DNA from: Notospermus geniculatus
Taxonomy: Eukaryota > Nemertea > Pilidiophora > Heteronemertea > Lineidae
Assembly (NCBI GenBank): GCA_002633025.1
Contig: NMRB01000076.1
Location: 327,086-391,085, forward strand
Direction: 5' to 3'
Length of the DNA stretch: 64,000 nt
Each line of letters starts with the position of its first letter. Position 1 is the first letter of the stretch. This document shows, one piece after another, positions 32,193 through 47,100 of this stretch. The position numbers were made by a program, and so were the translations under genes. A model generated the notes under the pieces. The model was not told where the DNA came from, made no database searches, and was given only the letters and a program-made list of their open reading frames with translations.

Positions 32193-35100
32193 TCAGCTCT
32201 TGCCATATGTTGATAATACTTCAGCAACTCTGTCTTTGACGATGCTGTCTGAATGCCCTTTATGTTTTTGTACCATGTTCAATATCTCACTGACTTCAAC
32301 GGCTTCTTTTGTTACGGCTGAAAATAGACAGAACATAAGATTCGATAGGAAATTGACGACACCGGGCCTATTAGAATATACACTGCCATGGTTCTGCAGA
32401 CTTTGTGCACATTCACGTGAGTCCCGCCTGTAAAAACTGAAGTAACAATCCCTACCTGTGGAATGCAATCCATTGACTAGACTGAGGGTGTTACACATTA
32501 GCTCAGGTGGTAAATTCTCATCATTTAGTAATGTCATAATGGTTGGGATCACGTCTGAATCCTTGACTGTGGCCGAGTCCTTATCTGAAAGGAAGCACAA
32601 AACCCAGGTTATCGGAGTCCAAAAATGGACCCTTTCAATTTCATATTGACACATTTTGCCAAATCATCTCCACTCTATTGGAGAACTCAGAAAAGTTATC
32701 ATGTGCAAACATGAGGCGACTAAAAACTTCTGTCCACAAGGTTCTATTCATAAAGGGCAACCTTTGTGAATTGTCTTTCAGGGGTTTGTAAGTTTAAAGT
32801 TAATGGTCCAATTGTCATTTTGAGGAGAACTGTGGTAGATAAACCTGTAGGCCTACTGGAAAAGCAAAAGCCTTTTTTGCAATGGCTTTGTTTCTTGTGT
32901 CAAAGTTACGGTTCAGAGTAGTGTAATCAAACCCCTTTCCTGGGTCCCTTCAGAAGTAACCACTACCAGGGGGTGCACACAATGTTAAGTAACTGAGGAA
33001 TCAAGTTAACAAAAGTGTATCATTAATGGAGAGGATCATGATCGTCATTATCTTACCGATAATTGTCGACACCATCAAGTTCAGCGCCACGAGAGCTTCA
33101 TTTTGCATCACAGTGTGCTCAGATGTTGCCATAGCAACCAAATGCTTTAGTCCTCCGATCTGAAGAATTTTGCTCATAACTTCGGATGACTTTGAATTTT
33201 TTACTAATGAAGCCATTAGTCGGTTTGCTTCACCTGAAAAAGGCACAAACATAATCGGTTTGAACCTGTTAGTAACCGAGCTGTTTGCCTAAACTGGACA
33301 GAAGTATTGTATTAGATGTTTCATTCAGGGCCAAAGTTATAGCATTATTGGCCCTGGTAAGTACGGAGGAGGCCATCTCAAGCTACTTATCTTCCTCACT
33401 TTGATAGGGTCTTTTACTTGCCCTTGCAGTAGCACAAGGTACAAGGCACCACGGCTTACTGTCCATGTGACGGACGAGAAGAGCCAGAGATGATTTATCC
33501 CAGTTGCCCAGGATTCGAACCTGGGACCTGCTGCTTGCTAACCAGACGTGATAACTACTAGGCTATCAAGGCTCCTGGACAGGAGTGAGTTTCTGGATCC
33601 CATTAGTCAAGAACTGACAAAGCTCAAGGCACACTAATGGCTGTGCAACCTACCGTACCTTTAACTCCAGCATGTTCTTCAACAGAGCACCACTGAACTA
33701 ATCGCTCCAGGAACTCTTTATTCGTCCCGAGCATCTTGGCTGCCGTGTCTTGGCCATCGACTGCCATTCTTAACAAACCAAGAAGTTTGAATTGCACTGG
33801 TGCAGCATCACTGCTCATGAATTTTAGAACTTTTTCTAAAACACCGGCATTGATCATGGCAGCTTTGTTCGATGCTGAAAGAAAGATAGGATGTGTCAAA
33901 TTTTGATGGTAATTCACCCCCTGACTGTACATGAATTTATGCACATGGAATTGGCTACGGTTCTTGTTTGGCTCTTACTGTGCAGGTCAGACACTCTGAT
34001 GACACAAAGCAAATCTCCCCACTGATGGTCAGGACTTGGGTCCTTTCTTCATTCAAAAGATCCTGAGGGTTCTTTTAGCAGCACAGAAGGAACTAGGTAA
34101 GCGGGTAGAACCAACACTGTCTACGAACCTGGGATAGCAATGTTCCTCAATGCACTGAGTACAGCATGTAACATGGTCATGTTCTCTTTGCTACTGATGT
34201 TGTCCTTCACGTCCAAGAGGTCTATCAGGTCATTAGTGGTCCCGTCCTTTACTAAATTGATACAGTTATTATCTATAAAATAAAAAAGATGTGAATAGAT
34301 GATTGTAGAGAGAAATCTTCTGAATTGTTGCCTAGAGAATGGAGATTGCCTCCTCCATTCGGTTCTTCTGTCTTGGAAAGCCTCAATCCTAGGCCCTTAT
34401 ACCATCCATTTGGCCAAATATGTGTCCTGAATACTATTCATTTCCTGACTAGCTAGACATCCTGATTCAGTTGGTGAAGAGAGTATACTGGTACTCACCA
34501 CCCCTGGCAAAGTTCCCAATGGCTAATGCTCCACATACTTTGAGATGAGGGTGGGAACACTTCAGCCATTTCTTGGACTCAAGAAATGCCTCTCCAGCAC
34601 CATCACTGTATAGGGCATGCATACTGTCATCTGAAAGGGAATACCCGTAAGAGAAATGCTCACGGAAAAATACTAACGAGAACGTGGGAAATGCTCACCT
34701 TGAGGAAATATGTTGTGAATAAGACCCCTGGTGACTGGGATATGGGAAAGCTGCAAGTGCAGAGCTTGCATCGCCCAGGCCTGGGATGGCAAAGGTCAAT
34801 CTTATATAAAACAGGCCGATGTAGGGCACAAAACCCCTTGTGGGGCAGTCGGCAAGATCTCTTACCTCCAGTGAGTAAAAGGATGAGTAAATCAGCAGCT
34901 AACTTGACCACGTTCTGACTGTCTTCGTCGTCTGTATCTTGATTTGCTCTAATGGTCCCAAGTAAATGTTTGACTAATTGAGTTTTACACAACTCCTCTT
35001 TCACCGAATCTGGAAAAGATGGTCAAGATTGAAGACTTTTCTGATCGATCACAATCTGATATTATCAGGAGGGGAAAGAGCCCAAGGGGGGAATCACAAG

Positions 35101-38100
35101 GAGCAGCTCAGTAGTGCTCAACTGATCCTTTCAGACAAGTTGAGGGAACAGAGTGGCAACTCAGCTGGGTATCAAACCTGCGGCCTCTTGGCCACAAGTC
35201 CCACGTTCTCACCATTACACCACTGTGTTCCCCTGTATCAGGTGGAATGGAAAATGATAAGAATGCCATCCAATGAATTACGCCAGATTTTCACAGTTGT
35301 GCAAGAATGCTGACACGTTGACATCTCAACTTACCGATTTCTGCTAATGAGGCTAAAAGTTCTAATACTGAGTCCTCTATCTCAGCAATCTCTGGTGATT
35401 CGTAGAGTTTAACGACTGTCGTCGGTAGTTTTGAATCTATGATTTTCTCTCTAGCAGATTCTGAAATTTGAATGAAAATCTGAGGTACCGGTAAACGCCA
35501 GGCCTATTCGGAAGGCATCCCACCTGCAGAGGTTAAATTGAATGATGGAACCATATCCACCAGACAAGTGCCTTTGAGGCCATTTTACCTGAATCAATGA
35601 GGCTGCTGACGGTCATCAGGACCATAGACATGAGATCATCATCGTCGACATAATCCTGCATATATCCATTCATGAGATCCAGAGCTCCAAGCTTGATAGC
35701 TTTTTCCTGCAACTGGTCTGAAAAAATAAACGAGGATAAACTTTGGAGTAAATTGGGTGATCAGGTCTATCTACAGCATCCTGAAGGAAAGGGTTTTCTT
35801 GGCACTCAGCTTCCCTACGTCTACACACACCATAGGGAATTAATCATCCCTCCCTATCCTGCCTAATTCAGGAGGAATCCAGACCCGTTCGGCTTGCCTA
35901 GAACTAAAATTCCTTCAGGTACACGATAGATAAAAACTCAGAGTCTTGTTTTTCACTCAATCCAAGCACCTAAGATGACAACTTAGACACAGTTGTAACA
36001 ATCACCATCTTTTTCTCGTCCTTGGAGAGGATTACATCAACAAGAAACTAACATTTTTCATAGATTTTACACAAAGGAAACCCTCTTAGGAAAATTGAAA
36101 ACGTGTTGAGAGCGTGAAGCAGCAAGAAGATCCTGGAAACAGGATCGTTCTTCCTTCAGGGGATTATTAGACCTTTTAGTAAGATTGAAATGAGTACGAT
36201 AGCTGAAGAGGCTACGTTTCAGGTGCGTTGAGCTGCAGACGACAGTTTTCTTTAAATCTTTGGCAGTTGACTGGCTAAATCTGGTACTGTATCTCGCTTC
36301 TTTTCTATGTCTTATCAAATTCTCAGCAAGATTTCACTGAATTTTTTTTCGTCTGGTGAGATTCGACTAATCTCCATTCACTTACCATTGGTGTTTGTCA
36401 GATTAAGTAAACATCCACACCCCATCATCCTCGACGTCTTGTAAATGTCATCTTTCTTGTTGCAATGAAGTCGCTTCAAGTGATTGTATAACTTTTCCAG
36501 GCCATCATGTTTATCCATTGCCTCCCGACCAAAATCTGAAAAGACATGGAAGCGTCAATGAGTGAAAGCCATGATGTATTAGGCCATCCATCAATCAACC
36601 TTCACCCAAATGCAATATGGCATGTGTCAGGTGATTCTGGCGATTGATCACGAAGCTGTTCCAAATGACTTGCATCCATCAGATGTCAAAGGGTCTCGAT
36701 CAGCACCTGTGTCACTTCAGGGTGACGATCGCTATTCTGCTGCTAATGATTAACTGGGCTTTTAGAATGCAAGTTTACAAATGAACTGTCTTCTTGGCTA
36801 TAGGGAGAGTGACTCCATTTGAAAGACAAATTTTCTCAAGGGGCCTTCGGTTTCCCGTGTCTTCCACATAAATCATCCAATTTCGTCATATCTGTATTCA
36901 AAACCTAATCCAGTAGGTGGACAATCCCAATTTGTCTGCCATCGAGTCTGATATTCATATCAGATATCAAGTCAGTTGAATATTCTGGCTGACCTGTCGG
37001 ACTTTTACTTGTTCATGGAGAAATTGCAAGAGAAAAAGTCCCAGTCTTCTAACATTGATGACAGGACCAGGCTGATTGGACAAGAAAATGGGTCGGCAGG
37101 AGGACCATAGTTCCCTTGAAGTTTCGCCTCATCCCTTCCATTGGCATTGATTAGTATCATATCTCTCATCTCAAATCACATCTCTCATCGTAAAACAATC
37201 AAAAACCTTTGAGATACTTCCAAGAAGTTCCATTCCTTCGATACATTCTGAATGCAGGCCATCCTGTGAACATCTGCACTAACAGATGATGTAGCGTAAA
37301 TGTTATTGGAAATCCATACAAGATCATAAATGACAGACCCAGAGGTATTCAAACTCATTTTGGCTGCCCTGGAAATGTTCGGAGAGTGCAAAGAATGTGA
37401 CACGAGGGGAATTTACGATGACTGCCGATAGCAAATGGGGTAATTCACATACATAACATAAATAAACGTTCCTTGGTACGAGGTGTAGGTTTGGATATAC
37501 CGAATACACTGCCGCCTACTTTGACGGAAGAACTATCTGTATCTAAATGTTACTCAAATCATCCAAAAATTTGAGCTGGCAACGAAATGCCAAGGCAACA
37601 ATGATTTATGTAACATGACACTGTGATAAAGCAGTCTCCCCCGCCAACCTCTCCAACTCAGCAGAACACTGACAGTTTTTCCAAAATTTGCATTGCTTTC
37701 GGTTTTTAGTCATTCAAGATTCGTCAGCCAAGTTGTTTTGAAGTTGCATAGAAGCTGAATGTTTGCTTCCGATTCTCAAATATTGTCGATAATAGCCGAC
37801 AGCTTGTACCAGTATTATTTGAGAGAAGACATATTTGTCCTTTGCATTGCAATCTTTTGAAAAGAAAGGGCTTTATTGGTGTTGTCATGACAACGAGAGT
37901 TTTGTGAACAGCATTAAGGATGTTGTTTGATGATTTAGAGAATCCCGGGATGTTCTGATAACTCGCGTGCCATTTGATGTGAAGTACAAATTGATTGAAT
38001 CAAGAGGAAAATCTGTTAGGACTGTTGAGATAAGACAGAAATAAAGGCACCGCGCCACGTGAGTTTTCTTGAAGTTGGTTCTCTTTAGGCAACTCAGTTG

Positions 38101-41100
38101 TAGAAAACTTTGGGCAGCCGTTGGTGTCATCAGTCTTAGCGCAAGTCGTAGGAAATCATCAATGGTGAATTTGGCGAAATGGGAATGAACCAGTCCTTAA
38201 AACCCAATTGAAACCAATCACATGTAATTGAAAGCAAATGTCACAGTTCCCAAGAATATCCAGAAAACAAATTGATTCAGAAATTAACTTGACAGGGAAC
38301 TGCTGATTCGGAAAAACCTCGTCTGCAGAAAATCATCTATGATCAACCAATCAATACATTGCCTTGTATCACGCAATGTTTGTCTGGGAAAAAATGACCT
38401 GACAATGTTCATCATCGTCAACCATTTTTCATCAAACTGTTTTCCATCAAAGCTTCTGAGAGATTACTATGGTACCGTTACTATGTTTCAACAAGTATTG
38501 ATCACACTATGAATGACAAGCTTGTTGCTTTGACTACATCGATTGTAAGAATGCCTGAAGTAAGTGGTAATGCCTTCGCAGAAATGTTAATCAAGGCAAA
38601 ACTTCGGGACCATATGCCATAGATTCCAGTCTCTAGATTTCTGAGCAACAGCAAACCATCACGGCTTTTGACACTAACAATGACTATTGTCGAGTCATAG
38701 GCATTTCTAACTGTTGAATCACCCAGTAGGCTGAGTTGGGGTTTCAGCAACAACAGTGAAAGGGGCTTGTAAAAACTCACAGTTAGAGGATATTTCAAGC
38801 GCTTGAGAAACATGGTTGTCATTGCTCTTACCATTGTCATAGCAGATATTTCCGAGGGCTCGGCAGACTTGGGTGCACCTCTCCACGTCTGAGCTCATCA
38901 AGTGTTTGGTGAATAATTCCACCAGCTTCTGGTTGACACACTCCTCACGTACTGAACCTGCAAGTATCAAAGAGGAGAAAACCAATAGTTAATCAAGATA
39001 GAGACATGACATTAACCTTTCATACTCTTTCGTGTTTGATAGAACTGTGCTGAATATAAGACAACGAATGAAGCACTTTTAGGAACCTTTCTGATTCACC
39101 TTCATGGAAACAATCAGGGATGTACTTTATATGGAATCTCCATATGGCAAGATGATCTAGCTGTTGAATGTGGTCATCAAAACAGATCATTTATTTATAA
39201 GACCATGAATAAAGATTTTCCACCGGACCTTTTCTGATTCACCTGTGGACAATAATCAGGGATGTACTTTATAAGGAACTGACAGATGGCAAGGGCAAGA
39301 ATAGTTCAGAGACATGCTTGTTGGCAAGAAACAGTTGTGTTTTTGCCGTGACCTGTTGTGGTCATTGCTTCTATTCCTATGACATTTACCTGTGGTTTGC
39401 TCATGATTCTGGTACGCAAAACAAACTCTGGGCAAATCAGTAAATGTCATCATTATCCTTCACTGTATCTCCTTCATCATCATCCACCGTACATGATAAT
39501 GATCACAACACCAGAGAAAACAAGACTGATAAAGTCAATGATTCAAGGGAGTACCGGTAACATGAGACGTCTGCTTTGAGAAGCAGACGGTAGCTCGATG
39601 TCAACATTCCACGGATATTGCCCAAGGTGAGAGGTGGGACAACAATACTGATGAAAAAGCCGATATTGTCAGTTGGAAAACATCTTCTTGTCAGAAGATA
39701 ATGAACCTGGCAAGATAACGCTTTGCGTCTGTCAAGGAACGTGGTTTGGTATTCTGGTATTACATTGGTGTGCCGTCCAAATTGGTGACACTGCTTTGGA
39801 TTCTCACCATGTTCCAAGTTATAACCTGATTTCTCCCTACTGTGGTTGGTAAAAACAGCAGCTGTAAGAAAGCTTTGGTTGGAGGTTGACTCAAAGTAGC
39901 TGTGGTTTCTCTATCCACTTGAGCATTACCGGTATATGGAGAAGGAGATTCTCTGAGAGGTTCACCTCAATTCATGATGACGGCCTGCCTTCTTTAGATA
40001 CCAGATATAGACACAATGATGTACATGTAGGAAGTGTAACTATGTGACAGTGTAGTCATTCTCTGAAGGCTTCAATGAAGCTGGCTCATGCCACCATCAT
40101 CATCAACAGACGACTGCACAACAAAACCTCAATTTAAAGAATTGACCATTGTTGCCAATCTTCGATGTGGGCGATAAGCCAGCCAGCAGTACATTAGCTG
40201 ATATAACATAAGTGGATACTTATAAATTGTGTATTAATACACAACATCAATTCCCGATCGTGTGCGACTTAATGGACAGATGGATGGTCAGCTGTCACCA
40301 ACATGCTGACGAAATCTAATACCACGAACACTCAATCAGTGAAATTGAATCTGGTCAACATTGCTCATCAAGTTGAATAAACCATCCATCCACAGAGAAT
40401 CATCTAAAAGCTACAGCTATTCTGCAACGGAGTTTTTCCCAGAGCTTTAATATCCATCGAGTGCATCGTCCTGAGATGATCCTGACTCACATGGAGCTGA
40501 ATGACGCTTCTTTTCTCGGATAAGTTACTGAGGAATTCCTCGCCCGAGGAATAAAGACGTCAGAATGTGAAGGGCGGGTGGCTGAAGCCCATTTCATATG
40601 ATGTAACCAGAATATTATAGCATCATCAGCAAGTCAATTTGTACTGCCATTATCTGAGATGATGATAAAATAACTGAGAAATGCATTACAATCATGTCTG
40701 TGATACATTGCATATTCAATCCATTGTGTGGATGTATTGGAAAAACAATCGTTGAAGGAGCTTACAATACCCTTAATGGGGATGTTCCACACGCTCCTAG
40801 TATCGGATACTTATTGGACGAAAAATTCTCCTTAGGGCACAAATGGATCCTGGATAAAACTACAATACGAATGTAGTCCGTAACCTGGATGACATTTCAG
40901 AAATAACCTGGGAATGAATGGTGGATTCGTTATTAGGAATGTGAACAGTGAACCCTTCAGAATCTAACACAATTAGGCTGCTGTGACGGGCAAGTGGCAA
41001 GTATTGATACTGAAAAATCCCGATAGGTATCTATCATGTCTTCCCCAAGAAACTGTGTCATTTGAATCCAGCATAGAGACAACGAGATACCTAATACTTT

Positions 41101-44100
41101 GAAGAGTACATGTACATCCATGTACTGAAAAGATGGATTTGGCAAACACAATGCATGGAATAGGATGCCATCTTTCAATAATCATGACGACACGAACTAG
41201 CATGTAAGAAGGCAGGGAAGCCAAAAAGATGCTCAGTGTTGCTGTAATGAAAGGACTGCCTAGGGAAATCCTTTCTCCTTTTAATACCGGAAGAACTACC
41301 ACAGGGGAAGGCTTCCTCCGATTAGTTTACCAATACAGGGTCTTCTTTTGTGGATGGACCAGACCAATGGTACAATATGAAGAAAGATATCGGATAGGCT
41401 TGAAGAATGGTAGAATAGGTAACCTCAGGTACAGGTCTGGATTGAGTTATTGTCATCACTGATTCACCCAAATAAGAATGGAACTCAGAACTACATGTAA
41501 AGCATCATAAAGACGTCTTTTATTGCAAAGGCTGAGCAGTAAAATGATGGACAACACCACGGATAGATAAAGAAGGAATATTGGCCAGTCATAGCAGATA
41601 AACCAATTGATATATTATCACAATACTGTCAGGAGAGGACGCAAGATGACAATAAACCAGGCTCCACTCAATGCCCAAATCGCCACAGATTACGAGAGTT
41701 TTTCATTGCATTTGTGAAGAATGTCCGCAATTATGTGTCAGCCACTGGAGTCTGATGCAATGCGGTGACTTGGTACACGGTCAAAAACCAAGGGGGAATT
41801 GGATAGACCAGCGTTGATATCCATCTTTTAAAGAACATCATTCCACAATATATTGGGGACAACAGAAGTCTACTTATGTCTTTTGTAAATTTCATTTGGG
41901 ACAACAAAAGTGTACCTTTGTCTCCTTTTGCCATCACTTTTCAATTCAATTTCAAACATTATATACTAAGTCAAGCGTACACATTTTATGGCAGTACCAG
42001 ACTGACTGACATCACCTAGCTTACTTGTTTTAGCCAATTCAGCCACCAGTTTGGCTGCTTTCTTGACATTCTCATCCGACTGTGTCACATGACGTTGTAG
42101 TTCTGGCAAGATTCCTTCGGCAACCAGGGCCTTCCCTGCTGAGGCTTTATCACAATCTGCAAAGACAGAAAAGCAACTATTCAATAAGAATATTAAATGG
42201 TATTTCGTCTGGCCTGGCCTTGACCTTGACCAGTGACATTGAGAAGCAACTCACATGGAGTCATAGCACTGATCCCACTTCTACCCATGTAAATTATTGT
42301 TTGTTGCAAATTCTGTCTTTCAGTAGTGCGAAATCCCTAGGTGCATTCTTCAGGCGTGACGCTGCAACATTATCGTTGATATGACATCAGCTTCTTATCT
42401 GTCATAATTCTGAATAATTTGGAGAGGACAATCAGAATTGGTTGTTAGGTTTGGCAGGTGATAAACAAATGACATAATTTCCACACTTGGTAAGATCATT
42501 AAGGGCTCTTTGATGCACCGTTATGATATTTTTCTCCAGATATGGACAGATTTATGATGTGATGTTATTCCTTGGGTCAAAAAAAGCGCCGAGTGTGGGT
42601 GTATTGATGTGGCCATCTCAAGCTACTAATGTTCCTCTCTTGGATGGGTCTTCTACTTGCCCTTGCTAAGGCACACTGTACAAAACACGGTCCCATGTGA
42701 GGACGTGAAGAGCCTGGGATGACTACGGTAATCCCACGTGGCCCAGGCAGATTCTAACCTGTGCCCCACAGCTCCTAAACGGACATGATAACCATTAGGC
42801 TATCGGGCTCCTCCTGGTATGCCAGGAATACCATTGACGACTCCAATTCCCATGGCATTGCAAAAGATGCTTAACGAGGCTGCTCACGTCTTCAACAGTT
42901 TTACAGGGCAATTTCCCAATAGCAGTCCTTCCCTTGAGGTTCACTACAACATCCACTGTACCTTACCATGATCTTATTCCAGAGAACTGATCAGATTAAG
43001 TCAATTTACACTTTCTAGAGTAAATTTTTCCTTTGAAATTAACCCCACGCAATAAACGCGAGGCGTATTCGGAGCAAAATTGACGCATGACTTGAACAAC
43101 TCATCAGTTATTGCTATCAAATGAGATATCCATCTGGCCATGTCACACTATCTAATAGAAACCATTCAATTTACCAGTAAAGATTCGGCACCGATGAAGC
43201 CACCTGCTCCACATACTTCAGACCACAAGCATCAATATGTAGCTATAGCAACTAGCAATGTTCCAGTGGATTCGTCAGGACAGATTGGTCACTGCTGGGT
43301 GTTTTCAGGCAGGAAGCAGACACTGTCGCTAATTTGGCTTATCCTGGATTTCTTTTGATAATAATGACAGTATGAAGCTTATGTTCGCTTTCCACTGTAT
43401 TACAGTCTCTAAGCACTTCACATTGTTATCTCAGTCTCCTCGGAGACCTTTCTGGGGGACTCAAGGAGCGGCTCATTCAGCGTATCCCTTGATCCTTTCA
43501 GACCGGATCTGATACAGAGCACAACTCGGCCGGGAATTGAACTTGTGACCTCTTGGTTGCAAGTCCGACATCCAACCACTGCGTTCCACAGCGAAACATA
43601 TAGCATTACAGGCCTATGGAATAAGCTACGCATGCCCAGTAGATCTTGCGCATGCCCAGTAGATCTTGCGCATGCCCATTAGTTGGTCGGAGAAGGGCCG
43701 GCGGTCAAAGGTAGAATCAATTTCTCATGTTAACCCACCTCGTGCATTGTGTTGCTAATGGCAGTTGATATTACGCTCCACCCCAATCCGCTGGTTGGAC
43801 GAAAGTTGGAAGACAGAGAAGGCGCAAAGACCTTGTGTCACTCGTACACAATACGCCGGACTGAGCCTATGAATAATGATTGATGTGGGATTGGCCAGCG
43901 TAATTTTGTCATCGCCGAGTTCACATGAAAACCGACAGCTTTTTTGCTAGGCAATGGATGCATTTGGCAATGGCTTCATTGCATAGTTACTAAGTATAGC
44001 TATGCTCACAACAAAGTTGAAGTTGCTGTCGCGCGGATACCAGAAGTAATGCTTGATTGAAATAAAAACCTCCTTATTGGGACCAGGCCACTGAGAATGT

Positions 44101-47100
44101 ATAATGTATAATGATTTAAAAGATTCCTTTGTCAAGAAACGTTTGTGGGTCTGATAGAAAATACTTGTTTTATCCCTTCGAAGACAACGCCGTTTGTGGC
44201 ACGCCTCGATGTCCGTAACACTAACACCAGCACTACCGAGAGATTTTAGGATATATTTGACAATTTGTTCGCATTCTTATACAGAGTCCGGGCTAATTTA
44301 TAGACACACAATGCATTGCATCAAAGATGGCTGCGCCCATGGCTGGTTTTTACACATTACGTGTTTCGGTGTGCGTTCTCCATACGCATCAAACTTTAAA
44401 AAGAAAGAGAGTGTAGTGATGTTGGTATGATGTTGTCTTCAGTATCTGCACGTCATCATGTCTGACTCTGCTTCTTACAATGTTGGGTTGGTTATCGTTG
44501 CTGATTCACACTTCCGCCTGGGCCACAGTTTTGACTTCCAATTCCATCTGCCGTATATGTAGTATGTTTGCCTATTATTTAGTCAACTTCCACAGCAAAA
44601 CCAACAACAGTCTACTCATCCAATCTTGACATCAGCGAAATACCCATCAATAATTTATCATCAAGCCAGGAAGTAATCGGAAAGTTTATCCACAGTACAG
44701 CCGGAGGGTTGGCTTCATCAAAATCACATGTCTAGTCATGGGGAAAATACACCCGGCAAGGAAATAAGAGAGTGAAAGTGCATCCTCCCAGCGGAGGGCT
44801 TTGGTCTCGTTCCTCTTCGTCCCGACGTATGCTCTGCATCATATAAAGAGGAATGAGACCAAAGTCCTGTCGTGGGGAGATGATGCAGGCACTGCTCCAC
44901 GTTTCCTCCTGTGAGTTGACTTTCAATAGGCAATTCCATCAGTAATGATGCTGTACTGCTGGGCCTTCTCTCGTCGGTGTGAAATAAAATAGCAGCAGTC
45001 ATTATCAAATTTGTCCTGGCCTTGTCAAAAACAGTGGGAAACACCATTTCTCCAAACAAAATCATGTTATTCCAAGCTTCTATAGCATATTTCAACTAAC
45101 ATTTACAGGACACATTTTGTGCTCACAGCTATTGATTGCTGATGAGAGTAAAATAGACCCATCAATTAGATGATCCCTCCTCATTAATCTGCCACTAAAC
45201 CGGGATCAATAGACTAGCATGGAGGCGAGTATTGAATGGGCGAACTTTCACAGAAGCTGCATGGATGTGTTCAGCATCCCTGGGACTCTACCAATAGAAG
45301 CAAACTAGAGGCTAAGTGGGGAACATGTTTCAAAACATCTGAACGGAAGGACCATAGTTTAGCCATTCCCACCACATGATATTTAAGTGTAGATTCTGAC
45401 ATTTCTTCGTAGAACCTGGCATTTGGACCAATTGGCCATTTCCAACAACACCATGATCAATATGGAATACTGGGTAAACCTCCCTTGGTGGACACCCCTG
45501 CTAGGAGGACACCTCTCTCTTGTGGACACTGAAGTTCGCCCCTGAATCAGTAATTTCCCATCAACCTGGTCTATAGAATCAGGACTTCACTCAATGAAGG
45601 AGAGCATCTGTCTTCCACAAAAGGTATCCTTTACGGAGAGGTCCTACAGCACTTGAAGAGTACATTGAGGCAAATTGTCCGGCTTAATCCCCCCTGTGAC
45701 AGATAATAGGGATGACAACTTCATCAGAAATCCAATGTTGATGATGTTGCTATATTTACTTTGGCTAATGTTGTTGACATCACCCACGCTCGATGGGATA
45801 TGTAATATGAAAACGATGTGTCATCAGAGGTTGATCATCCACACCTAATGCCATTTATTTATACCGTCTGTCTGCTCCAATTGCTTCAACTTGGAAGCAG
45901 TGTTTGCCGAATACACCTGAAAATATTGACCAAAATGAAGAAGAATTCTTCCTACAGCAAAAATAAAGAAACTTTACTCAAATAATTTTCCACATAAGCC
46001 ATCAATTAGGAAAGTTACCACTCTGAATATGTCGCTGCTCATGCTTGGTATGCGTCTGCTAGCTTGCCAATTTGTGTAAGTTGTCGACACTCAAACTCAC
46101 TTGGTATACCACATCATTGACTACAACAATTGATAGGGAAACCTTTGAAATGGACTTCATTTGGATTCTGGGCATTGAATCAGTTGCACTACAACCAGGG
46201 TGCTTAATATTGGATAAAATGAGTGGGCGGCACATTGCCTGCTTCTTGAGTAGATGGAGGGCTGCTCCAGTGTCTGCTGCTTGAGCAGATGGAGGGCTGC
46301 TCCAGTGTCTGCTGTTTGAGTAGATGGAGGACTGCTCCAGTGTCTGCTGCTTGAGTAGAGCAGATGGAGGGCTGCTCCAGTGTCTGCTGTTTGAGTAGAT
46401 GGAGGGCTGCTTCAGTGCCGGCCCTGCTGTTTGAGTAGAGGGGAGGCTGCTCCAGTGCCTGCTGCTTGAGTAGAGGGAGGGCTGCTCCATTGTCTACGTC
46501 TTAAGTAGATGGGTGCTCCAGTGCCTGCTTCTTGAGTAGAATGGACGGTTGCTCCGGTGTGTACTATTTGAGTACCGTAGATGGGGGGCTGTTCCAGTGT
46601 CTGACTTGATGTAGATCTGTCATGTCTGTTCTACATCAAGTTGGACATTGGCAGACACTGCAATTAATGGAGGACATCTCTTAGCAGACACATCAAGAAG
46701 ACATCACAAAATATTGTCCCATAACCACATGCCAAATGATAATTCATGGCACTTTACAACAACACCTCCTTGAATCCACTTTGGATTCACGAACAAATTT
46801 GTGTCGGGAAATTGATGGGCTACCATCGTTACACAGCAGCCAGGAAATGACACCCATCATACCCTCTGACAAGACATACATATTCATATATGCAAACGAA
46901 GACGCCTTGGGCATATCAAGAAGCAAGACAATCACCATCAGCTGATGAAAGAGATGACGGCTGAAAACTTCCGAAGCTGTTGTTACATAGAACTGCTCAT
47001 GCTTCTTATGGTAATCCCCAGTATAATTCAATGGCAATCCTGCTTCAAGGAAGCCCAGAGGGCCAAGTGTTCTGCAAGGTTACCGGCTCATCTTCTAGAA

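Noticed and set aside
44736-45095. 119-codon - strand frame
   Set aside because: It overlaps a hairpin and a fragment of the 25221-type MITE; no domain seen.
46059-46490. 143-codon - strand frame with repeated SSRHWSSLPS-like segments
   Set aside because: It is the 35-bp minisatellite in translation.
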